A program made the translations under genes and the position numbers. Shown piece after piece: positions 55,255 through 64,000 of a stretch of DNA of 64,000 nucleotides. The notes below the pieces were generated by a model. It was not told where the DNA came from and did no database searches. It saw only the letters and a program-made list of their open reading frames with translations. Numbering within the stretch: the first letter of the stretch is position 1; each line of letters opens with the position of its first letter. Source of the stretch: Costus lasius (lineage: Eukaryota; Streptophyta; Magnoliopsida; Zingiberales; Costaceae); the NCBI GenBank assembly GCA_027563935.2, contig CM050453.2, forward strand, positions 83,674,665 through 83,738,664. The letters are read 5' to 3'.

Positions 55255-55415
55255 GAGGGACTCCCCTACTTGGCACTATGTAAAATTGATAGTGGTACCT
55301 AAGACATGGGTTGAAGTCTATGCCTAAAAGATAATGAGAGAAAATAATAATAAGACTCCTCTACTTGGCACTATGTAAAATTGATAGTGATACAGAAGAA
55401 AAGAGTTGAAGTCAA
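55255..55415 (+). repeat. Pre-LTR tandem duplication (element E)
   Basis: Two copies near 55260 and 55353 with ACTTGGCACTATGTAAAATTG and ATAGTGGTACC or ATAGTGATAC. The stem halves are intact in the first copy. Confidence 0.7.
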
Positions 55416-55816
55416 AAATAAAAAGTATGTATCTATGTGTGTACATGCCATCTATGCAAAAATAACAAAATACATGAAAAAGAAAAAAAATGAATAAAAA
55501 AATATGTGTGGAAAAAGATCTTGGAAACCTAATTCCTCTAAACAAAAGCATGATAGATTTGAACTAAAATTGGGTGAAATCATGAGCTTGAAAATTCTAT
55601 TTATTATACAAGTTGCAAAGTTTTATTTGATTGAGTTGTGGATCTAGATGGTTGAGTTCTAAGAATGATATGTTTATTTGAATTTTTATGAAACAATTGA
55701 TAGAATTTTTCATTGGTGATTGTTTTTTAGAAATTTATTGAGCATGAAAAGATTTATCTTTTAATCAATTTTTGATTTTTGCTTGAGGACAAGCAAAGTT
55801 TGAGCCTTATGTATTT

Positions 55817-57021
55817 TGATGACACCAAAATATATAGTATATTTTGTATCATTTTATATATCTTTTCATGCTAAATTGAATATCTTTTGCTTATTTTTAT
55901 GCTAATTTATCAAATATTGCAAAATCTACATCTATTTTGGTTTTTCATGATTTTCAGGTAAAAAAGCACCATTTTAAGGCATTTTCAAGCAAAATCAAAG
56001 ACATGGAAGAGTTACCATCATCAAGAGGAGATCACCTGACAAATTTCACTCAAATCAGAGCAACACACCAAAATACGGTAGTGCCGTATTTTATATTACG
56101 GTACCGTATTTCCATACGCTACCGTAATATCAGAGCTCTGCCGTAAATTGGGGGATTTTCCGATCAGAGAGTTTAATGAAAAATATGGCATGACCGTAAG
56201 AAATTACACTGGCCATATTTTGAAGCGCATTCAGAACAGAGAAAATTGCTGAAATTACGGCACTGCCGTAAACTTTGACATGGGCCGTATTTTCCAGACG
56301 ATTTCGACCAGAGAGTTCAGCCAATTTTACGGCAGTGCCGTGAACCATTTTACGGTGCCATATTTTCTAGACAAGATCAGATCAGAGAAAGCGAACGATT
56401 TTACGGCACTGCCGTGAAATATTACACTGTCGTATTTCTACTTTTGAACGTGACTTCCGCGGTCAACTTTAAAGCCCGATTTTTGTGGAGATGATTGCGG
56501 GAGATCCAGACATCCAAATTGAGATCTGAAAGAAGTGGTGGACTGGTCTCAATGAGGAGAAGATAAATACACCGAAAGCCCCAACTTTTATCCTAAATTC
56601 AGAGGGAGCAATCGACAGAGAGGTGTTTAGGGTTCATCCTCGCGCCGAGAGGCGCAGAGGCCACCTTAGGCCGTGATTTTTACACAGAAGCTTCACCTAG
56701 AGGAGAGGACGACACCCCAGAAGTTTCAGAGCAAAAGGAGTTCGATTGGAGGAGGAATCAACGAAAGAAGGGCTCGGGCACTATTGACAACGAGTTTCCT
56801 TTGCAAAATACGACTGTAATTTATATTACAGCCGTAGTGTATTTTCTAAAACCCTCTTCTTCATTGATTTCTGACACTTTGATACTATGGCTTGTTGTAT
56901 TTCTTCTTCCATGCAAGCTTAAACATATTTGGGACATGCGGTGTAATCCCCTTTGATTTCTTAATAATTAGATAACTTTTTATCTTCGTCAGAATAGTTT
57001 TATGATGATAATTTTACTAAT
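55817..57021 (+). repeat. 3' LTR of element E, truncated
   Basis: It starts TGATGACACC. Palindromes lie at 56070-56440 and the CT/GA block at about 56500-56770. It ends near GATAATTTTACTAATGTT, losing the GAAAGTG repeats and LTR end. An inverted LTR follows immediately. Confidence 0.8.
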
Positions 57022-58300
57022 GTTGTAATCTGCAAGTGCACGGATACTCGAAGTAATAAACAAAGATATCGAACCACATAGACCTTATTGTTAAGTACCA
57101 AAGTGCAATTATTCACATAAGTAAAATTATAAACATAAAACTATTCTAACGAAGATAAAAAGTTATCTAATCATTAAGAATTCAAAGGGGATTACACCCA
57201 ATGTCCTAAATATGTTTAAGCTTGCATAGAAGAAGAAATACAATAAACCATAGTATCAAAGTGTCAGAAATCAATGAAGAAGAGGGCTTAAGAAAATACA
57301 CCACGGCTGTAATATAAATTACAGCCGTATTTTGCAAAGGAAACTCGCTGTGAACAGTGCCCGAGCCCTTCTTTCATTGATTCCTCCTCCAATCGAACTC
57401 CTTTTACTCTGAAACTTCTGGGGTGTCGTCCTCTCCTCCAGGCAAAGCTTCTGTGTAAAAATCACAGAATGAAGTGGCCTCCACGCCTCTCGGCGTGAGA
57501 ACTAGCCCTAAACGCCTCCCTGTTGATTGCTCTCTCGATTCCAAATAAAAATTGGCGCTTTCACTTCACGTGTCTTCTACTCTTTCGGATCTCAATTTGG
57601 AAGTCTGGATCTCCCGCAATCATCTCTACAAAAATCGGGCTTCAAAGTTGATTGCGGAAGTCGCGTTCAAAAGCAGAAATATGGTAGTGTAGTATTTCAC
57701 AGTAGTGCCATAAAATCGGTCGCGTTCTCTGATCTGATGTTGTCTGGAAAATATGGCACTGTAAAATGGTTCACAGCACTGTCGTAAAATTCGTTGAACT
57801 CTCTGGTCGAAATCGTCTGGAAAATACGACTCGTGTCAAAGTTTACGGTAGCACCATAATTTCAGCAATTTTCTCTATTCTGAATGCGCTTCAAAATACG
57901 GCCCATGTAATTTCTTACAGCCGTGCCATATTTTTCATTAAACTCTCCAATCGGAAAATCCACCAATTTATGGCAGTGCTCTGATATTACGGTAGCGTAC
58001 GAAAATACGGTATCGTAATATAGAATACGACACTACTATATTTTGGTGTGTTGCTCTGATTTGCGTGAAATTTGTCATGTGATCTCCTCTTGATGATGGT
58101 AACTCTTCCATGTCTTTGATTTTGCTTGAAAATGCCTTAAAATATAGTGCGTTTTTACCTGAAAATCATGAAAAACTAAAACAGAAGTAGATTTTGCAAT
58201 ATTTGATAAATTTAGCATAAAAATAAGCAAAAGATCTTCAATTTAGCATGAAAAGATATATAAAATGATACAAAATATACTATATATTTTGGTGTCATCA
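57022..58300 (-). repeat. 3' LTR of element I (minus strand), internally deleted
   Basis: It starts with the inverted LTR end (GCAAGTGCACGGATACTCG). It lacks about 0.6 kb after 57102, including all GAAAGTG repeats, then continues through the CT/GA block and palindromes (57675-58035) to GTGTCATCA. The I priming region follows. Confidence 0.8.
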
Positions 58301-60460
58301 AAATACATAAGGCTCAAACTTTGCTTGTCCTCATGCAAAAATCAAAAATTGATTAAAAGATAAATCTTTTCATGCTCAATAAATTTCTAAAATACAATCA
58401 CCAATGAAAAATTCTATCAATTGTTTCATAAAACTTCAAATAAACATATCATTCTTAGAACTCAACCATCTAGATCCACAACTCAATCAAATAAAACTTT
58501 GCAACTTGTATAATAAATAGAACTTTCAATCTCAAGACTTTACCCAATTTCAGTTCAAATCTATCATGTTTTTGTTTAGAGGAATTAGGTTTTCAAGATC
58601 TTTTTCCACACATAATTTTTTATTCAATTTTTTTTTTCAATGTATTTTGTTGTTTTTGCATAGATGGCATGTACCCACTTAGATACACACTTTTTATTTT
58701 GACTTCAACTCTTTCCTTCGGTACCACTATCAATTTTGCATAGTGCCAAGTAGAGGAGTCTTATTCTTTTTCTCTCTCATTATCATTAGGCATAGACTTC
58801 AACCCATGTCTTAGGTACCACTATCAATTTTACATAGTGCCAAGTAGGGGAGTCTCTCACTATTTTTATGGATCTTGGATTCCTCCTTCCCAACAAATAG
58901 AAAGATAGACTAAATATCTACTAGGTTGATCAACTGACATCAATTCACAAATCATACTTATATGCTCATTTCATTTAAAGGAGTAGTTTCACCTTTAGAT
59001 CTTATTCCTCAAATAACACATCTACCCAAAATTTCATGCATCAACCAATGTCAAATTTGAAAAGATAGATATGCAATGAAGAAATAAATCTAACATGATG
59101 AGTTTCTTTCTAATCATGAATACAGGTTTATTCATCATCAACGAAAATATTTATCAATGAGAATCTTTTAAAAATAGAATCACACCACAAGATCGTAGAA
59201 AGTGGATCATGAACAATCATATCATCATACAACCATATCGAAGAAATATCAGTAAATAAAATTCAAAATTCATCCACACAACCATATGAAATAATAATGA
59301 ATACAAGAGAGTGCAAACGATACTCACAAAACTATATAGCAAGCTCTGACCAAAAATACATAAGGCTCAGACCAAAAATAGTGTCGGGGCAAATGCTGCA
59401 AGGTCCAAAGATGTGCCTTTTTTAAAATTTTACCTGCGCAATTTAAGGAACATAAGGCTTAGTTTAAAAATTGTCTCTAAAAAATAATAATGATAAAAAT
59501 AATTTTCTCAAAGGAGAATCAGAGATATCATCAATGGTCTAGAGGAGTCCTGGTGGAAAGAGTCGAGCAGGCAAGAAGCAAAGGTGGAACAGATGCTATC
59601 GTCGGCCGGTGGGTGCCAGAAATAATGCTGCATAGATAAAAAAAATCAGTCACTAATAAAGAGTCTACTGCATAAATAAATAAAATCAATAGAATAAGAG
59701 GCAGTAGAAGAAGTAGATGGAACAGAGTCTACTGTATAATCCAGTGTCGACGGCTGGAAACAGTGATGTCAGAGGCAGATGCAGTGGTAGCTAGAGGTGG
59801 AAGACAGTTGCTCTTGAAGATTTCTGGATCTGGAGGCAAAAGAAGCTATAACAGGTAGAAATCAAATAGAGCAGCCAGTGAAATTTTTATGAAAAGTAGC
59901 CATACCCAAAAATAAAATTTAATGATCCAAAAAGAAAATAGACAAAACCATGTAGAAGAACAAAACTTGTTCTTTCCAAGTGTATGAAAATTAAAGGATC
60001 AAAATTTGTAAGGAATTTAGGGTATCAACAGAAAGAGGGTTACTCAGATTACAAAACTACAAAAACTGCACAAAAGTTAATCATATTCGAAAAGTTACCA
60101 TGCTTCCTAGAATGATCAGAAAATATTTTCATGAAAACAATTAATCCACAAGATAAAATGAAACATGCTCTTCCAATTCCATGTGAAAGATCAGGGCTTC
60201 AAGTCATTAAAGCACCTTAAAAACTTACAGCAAAAATGCTAATCAGAATAGCCAAAAGAAAACTGCTGCAGAAATTAAGCAGAATCGAAAAGATGCTATG
60301 TGTTTTAGAAAGATCCATGGACTTTAAAATTCAGTAAAAATATCCAGATGATAGACAAAGATGAGTAGTTCATGTTTGTGCCAAAGATCAAAAATTTTCC
60401 TAACCCAATTTCTTAAAATCGTAGCAAGAAAACACCTACTCAGATAAGCAGAATGTAGAG
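58301..60460 (-). other. 3' untranslated region of element I
   Basis: Non-coding and closely collinear with G (42258-44510). It has the priming motif (GCTTGTCCTCATGC near 58321), tandem repeat (58700-58860) and GTCGACGGCTGGAAA block near 59745. Relative to G it lacks a piece near 59600, where GATGCTATC runs into GTCGGCCGGTGG. Confidence 0.6.
58700..58860 (-). repeat. Pre-LTR tandem duplication (element I)
   Basis: Two inverted copies near 58720 and 58815 with GGTACCACTATCAATTTT and AGTGCCAAGTAG(A/G)GG. Confidence 0.7.
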
Positions 60461-60464
60461 TTAA

Positions 60465-60655
60465 AATACGGTATCGTGAAATTCCTTACGGTACTGCCGT
60501 AATTTACACAAAATTCTCGGGTAAGAAAAAACTCAAAAACACAGTACCATAAAACTTCTTTCGGCAGTGCTGTAAAATAACAAAAACTCTCGGGATGAAA
60601 TCTGACCAATATTACGGCACCGTAAAGCAGATTACGGTAGTGCCGTATTTTTCGC
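60465..60655 (-). repeat. Post-ORF palindrome array (element I)
   Basis: Collinear with 44520-44715 of G but more decayed. It has TTACGGTACTGCCGTAA near 60487, an ACAGTACCAT form near 60541 where G has ACGGTACCGT, and TTACGGCACCGTAAAG near 60612. Confidence 0.65.
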
Positions 60656-60734
60656 AAAATTTTATTTTCCTGCAAAATGAAAAGAAAAATTAATTCTAAA
60701 AATAAATTAAAATAAAACAAACTAAACTAAGTAA

Positions 60735-60775
60735 GAGTGCTTGGGTTGCCTCCCAAGAAGCGCTAATTTTAGGTC
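60735..60775 (-). other. Conserved post-ORF hairpin (element I)
   Basis: CTTGGGTTGCCTCCCAAG near 60740, perfect stem, followed by GAAGCGCTAATTTTAGG. Confidence 0.6.
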
Positions 60776-60799
60776 CATAGCTTGACCAAAAATCAAACA

Positions 60800-62148
60800 T
60801 CATGGTGAAGCAGGTGAATCAGTACCAAAGTAAATACCATGTAATTTTCTCCTTTTCTGCTGTCCAAAAAGTTTAGCCAATAATTCAAATATCCAAAATT
60901 TCATGTAAATTACAATCACTGTGGCTTTCTTAAATATGCAAAAATCAAAATTAGAATTTTCAATTCCACACAAAGCGTATTCAATGATCTTCCTAAATTT
61001 ATCAGTAAGCACTATCATTAGTCCTTTCTTCAAATTTATATTTTCAATGGCTATAGGACTTTGATCAAAAGATGCAAGTGTTGGATCATCAAAATAAACT
61101 TTCTATCTCAAATTAGGTTCCTCAATAAAACACAATTTTTCAATAAAATCAGAAGAGTGAACAGTAGATATGGGCAAAATATCAGAGTGAGATACATCAA
61201 TATTTGTAATATTCAAATCCTTATTAAGTTCCTCATGTTCATCATCAAATAAGTTATCAATTTCAAAGTTATCATCAAAATTAAGGTGAGACTTTCCAAA
61301 ATCAATTCCCTCATGTACTTCATCAAATAATTTATGAATTTCAAAATCACCCACAAAATCAGAGTACGATTTTTCTAAATTAGTCACCTCATATCCTTCA
61401 TCAGATTTAACCATAAACAATATATTATCAAAAGAATCAATTTCATCAAAAGAGGGTTTTTCAATTTCAATTTCTTCGAACTTTTCCACAAATAAATTAT
61501 CAAAAGAATCAATTTCACAATTATCAAAATCAAAGTGAGATTCATTAACGTTCACATAAGGCTCAATCTCAAAACAATCATAATCAGAGGGGGATTTTTC
61601 TAAATCAAGTTCTTCAGTTTCAAACTCAAATAAACATGTTTGTTGTGCTAACTGGGTTTCCAAAAATTCAGAATTAGCACTTAAAGATTCTACATTAGAA
61701 GCAAGCTGACCAATTATCTCTTAAGATCTTCAATTTCCTTACTTTGATTTATCATGAATTGGTTTTGATTTGACATGAATTTTTCAAGCATGGATTCTAA
61801 CCTAGATTTTTCAGTATCTTCAAAGTATGGTTCAGAAATATGATTTGAGCAATCCTAGTAAAAAGAAGTTTGATTTTCCCATCCAGAATTATATTGATCA
61901 TCTTCATAACATGATAAATTGGAATTTGGAGAAATTAAAATTTGGCAATTAGAACTATAATGACCAAAACATCCACAAATATCACAACTAATGGAAAAAT
62001 AAGATGTCTTAACAAGATGCATATTTAAAGTGTCTATTTGACGAGAGATAAAATCTAACTTATCTTGAAGTGTGCATGATGAATCATCTTCATATGGCAT
62101 ATATACCTCATCTCTTTCAGTTGCCCACGAGTTGAAATTAAAAGACAT
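60800..62148 (-). pseudogene. Accessory acidic zinc-knuckle ORF, copy I (broken)
   Basis: ATG 62148 (MSFNFNSWATERDEVYMP) matches the family start. The knuckle CDICGCFGHYSSNC (about 61950-61990) and GWENQTSFY are present. A stop near 61857, a one-base deletion near 61721 (CTCTTAAG where G has CTCCTTAAG) and a stop near 61103 (where G codes Gln) divide it into three frames. These carry the knuckle, the acidic middle (61103-61663) and the C-terminus (60800-61033, KKGLMIVLTDKFRKIIEYA and LLAKLFGQ). It is very close to copy G otherwise. Confidence 0.72.
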
Positions 62149-62204
62149 ATCTTCATATCTATCGAGAACAGAAAGATAATCCAACACCAATCAATCAAAT
62201 AAAA

Positions 62205-63828
62205 CCCCTTTATCTCAACCTCAAGAATATTGGATAGTGGCATCTCATGTCTTCTGTTAATGTTCCCTGTCCTCTGACATTTATCACAAGATAAAATAAA
62301 GTTTCTAGCATCTTTAAAAATTATCGGCCAATAAAATCCTGATTGCAACACTTTGAAGGCAGTTTTCTCAACAGTGGCATGCCCACCATAAGAAGATCCA
62401 TGGCATTGAAATAATATATCTGTAATCTCCTCCTCAGGCACACATCTCCTAAAAATACCATCTGCACCTCTTCTAAACACATAAGGCTCATCCCAAAAAT
62501 AGTGTTTTATCTTAGCCAAGAATCTCTTCCTTCTTTGGTAACTCAAATCAGGAGGAAAAACATTAGCTACAAGGTAATTCACAACATCAGCATACCAAGG
62601 GGCTCTGATTTATTTGATGGTCATTAGTTGTTCTTTAGGGAAGGAGTCATTAATTACATCATTTTCTTCAGTGTTCACCATAATCCTTGAAAGATGATCT
62701 GCAACAAAATTCTCTGATCCTTTTTTACCTTTAATTTCCAAATCAAATTCTTATAAAAGCAGAATCCATCTGAGCAAACGTGGTTTAGTATCCTTTTTCT
62801 GCATTAAGTATCTTACAGCTGCATGATCAGTATACACTACCACCTTGGAGTTAATCAAATATGATCTAAATTTATCAAAACCAAATACTATAGCCAATAA
62901 TTTCTTTTCAGTGGTAGTGTAATTCTTCTGTGTCTCATCCAAAGTCCTGCTGGCATAGTGAATAACATAAGCTTTTTTATCTTTTCTCTATCCCAAGACT
63001 GCTCCTATTGCATAATCACTAGCATCACACATGAGCTCAAAGGGTGCTGAAACCAAAGCTTTTTTCAATTCCTGAAAAGCAGATAAACAATCTTCATCAA
63101 AAGAAAATTTAATATCTTTACAAAGTAAATGTGTGAGAGGTCTAGCAAGTTTAGAGAAGTCCTTAATGAATCGCCGGTAGAACCCTGCATGTCCTAGAAA
63201 GCTTCGGACCTCCTTCACTGCGGTGGGCGGCTCCAATTTGTCTATCACCTCAACTTTGGCTTTGTCCACTTCAATTCCTCTTTCTGAAATTAAGTGTCCC
63301 AAAATTATCCCTTGCTTAACCATGAAATAACATTTTTCCCAATTAAGCACAAGGTTAGTTTCTTCACACCTCTGTAAAACCCGAGATAAGTTAGCCAAAC
63401 AAATATCAAAGGAGGAACCATATACTGAGAAATCATCCATAAATACATCCATAAAGTCTTCAATAAAATCAGAAAAAAATAGCCATCATGCATCTTTGAA
63501 AAGTAGCAGGTGCATTACATAAACCAAAAGGCATTCTCCTATATGCAAAAGTTTCATAGGGGCAAGTGAAAGTGGTTTTCTCTTGACCATCAGGATGTAT
63601 AGGAATTTGGGAAAAAATAGAATATCCATCTAAGAAGCAAAAGTGAGAATGGTTTGCTAGTCTTTCAACCATCTGATCAATAAAAGGTAAAGGAAAATGG
63701 TCTTTCCTAGTGGCAGCGTTCAATTTTCTATAGTCTATGCACATGTGCCAACTAGTAACAGTTCTAACAGGAATCAATTCATTGTCTTTGTTTTTCATGA
63801 CAGTTACCCCTCCTTTCTTAGGAACATG
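62205..63828 (-). pseudogene. Athila-type RT, RNase H and partial integrase (J part)
   Basis: The RT frame 63469-63798 has CIDYRKLN, FPLPFID and MPFGLCNAPATF. A frameshift leads to 62988-63452 with the catalytic FMDDFSVYG loop, NWEKCYFMV and SFLGHAGFYRRF. RNase H CDASD is followed by a stop near 62988, then [17 protein letters not shown] and a stop near 62751. Integrase zinc-site frame 62055-62582 has QCHGSSYGGHA and SCDKCQRTG, then EVEI, where it fuses into leader/accessory sequence. No integrase catalytic core follows. RT is cut upstream at VPKKGG by the LTR at 63829. It resembles H closely where the two overlap. Confidence 0.85.
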
Positions 63829-64000
63829 ATGACACCAAAATATATAGTATATTTTGTATCATTTTAGACACCTTTTCATGCTAGATTGAGGAGCTTTTAC
63901 TTGTTTTCATGATAAATTCATTGAATATTACAAAGTCTACTTCTATTTTGGTTTTTCTTGGTTTTCAGGTAAAAAGGCGCTATTTCTAGGCGTTTTCAAG
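63829..64000 (+). repeat. Start of another LTR (runs off the window)
   Basis: TGATGACACCAAAATATATA matches the start of the E/G-type LTR. It interrupts J at the RT VPKKGG motif, so it is a later insertion or the edge of a rearrangement. It reaches only to before the palindrome array. Confidence 0.8.

Larger units (their letters stand above)
53170..55816 (+). other. 3' region of element E
   Basis: The hairpin (CTTGGGAGGCAACCCAAG near 53213), palindrome array (53322-53585), non-coding sequence matching B, C, G and I, tandem repeat (55255-55415) and GAGGACAAGCAAAG priming region (about 55784-55816). A stretch near 53640-53790 recurs in diverged form at about 53930-54060 (both contain CATAGCAAC or CATACCAAC and TTTTTGAT), an extra local duplication. 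Confidence 0.65.
49512..57021 (+). mobile_element. Element E: non-autonomous, plus strand, 3' LTR truncated
   Basis: 5' LTR (shared with H), PBS, leader, accessory ORF, hairpin, palindrome array, 3' region, tandem repeat, priming region and a 3' LTR cut at about 57021. No pol. Downstream it faces an inverted LTR. Confidence 0.85.
55817..58300. repeat. Large inverted repeat formed by two facing LTRs
   Basis: Arms 55817-57020 (plus) and about 57112-58300 (minus) are LTR copies of the same subfamily with a loop of roughly 90 bp. CTTTTTATCTTCGT near 56977 pairs with its inverse near 57148. A transcript across it could fold into a hairpin of about 1.2 kb. Confidence 0.8.
57022..63828 (-). mobile_element. 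Element I/J: chimaera of Athila pol and the non-autonomous body
   Basis: Minus strand: RT, RNase H and the integrase N-terminal part (63828-62205), then directly the accessory ORF (62190-60800), hairpin, palindromes, 3' region and 3' LTR (57022-58300). The 5' part beyond RT is cut by the LTR that starts at 63829. Pol and accessory ORF are fused inside integrase, with a short filler (about 62205-62215). Confidence 0.78.

Noticed and set aside
1..64000. Integrated plant pararetrovirus (caulimovirid) sequence
   Set aside because: No movement or coat protein motifs; pol is followed or accompanied by integrase and LTRs, which fits retrotransposons.

Overview
This window is nuclear DNA from a flowering plant with a repeat-rich genome. 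Nearly all of it is LTR retrotransposon sequence of the Ty3/gypsy Athila type, nested, tandem and inverted. The evidence is: Athila-like protease, reverse transcriptase, RNase H and integrase reading frames; primer-binding sites complementary to the 3' end of plant tRNA-Asp; LTRs of 1.5-2.1 kb; and a plant FAR1-type gene. The species cannot be named. No intact host gene is visible.

Layout. 1-18550 is an old plus-strand Athila-like element (A). It has a protease end (1-350), two consecutive broken pol copies (8229-11030 and 11031-13527) and a degenerate downstream ORF (17917-18550). Three later insertions split it: element B (351-8228), a solo LTR with target duplication GGCCA (13928-15944), and a minus-strand solo LTR of another family with target duplication ACGCT (16197-17692). 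18551-20270 is mostly unassigned and holds an array of CACGGCC-type motifs. 20271-28073 is element C (minus), apparently the youngest. 28074-30420 is a deleted Athila relative (D). 30421-32640 is a FAR1/MULE-related pseudogene (minus). 32760-36737 is a compact gag-protease element with no reverse transcriptase. 36738-38970 holds copia-type LTR and gag-protease debris and a possible SINE. 38971-64000 is a cluster of closely related elements: F/G minus, H/E plus, I/J minus, and a new LTR starting at 63829. Several of these share one LTR between two internal regions.

The main theme is a non-autonomous family (B, C, G, E, I). It keeps Athila-type LTRs, primer-binding site and 3' region, but has no pol. 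In its place is a single ORF of about 410-450 codons: a CX2CX4HX4C zinc knuckle, a heptad-like stretch, a long Asp/Glu-rich region and a conserved basic/hydrophobic C-terminus. The N-terminal part resembles the C-terminal linker of Athila Gag, and element D looks like an intermediate form. Element C has nearly identical LTRs but stop codons in this ORF, which points to mobilisation in trans by pol-bearing relatives such as H or J.

The same family carries unusual cis structure: arrays of paired palindromes (core TTACGGCACTGCCGTAA, TACGGTACCGTA) in the LTR and again downstream of the ORF; about five GCACGAAAGTGA repeats near the LTR 3' end; a conserved hairpin after the ORF; a tandem pair of repeats before the 3' LTR; and repeated primer-binding sites, including an exact 77-bp triplicate in C. 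Boundaries were read by eye from LTR ends, target duplications and alignment of copies. Identity percentages and ages were not computed.
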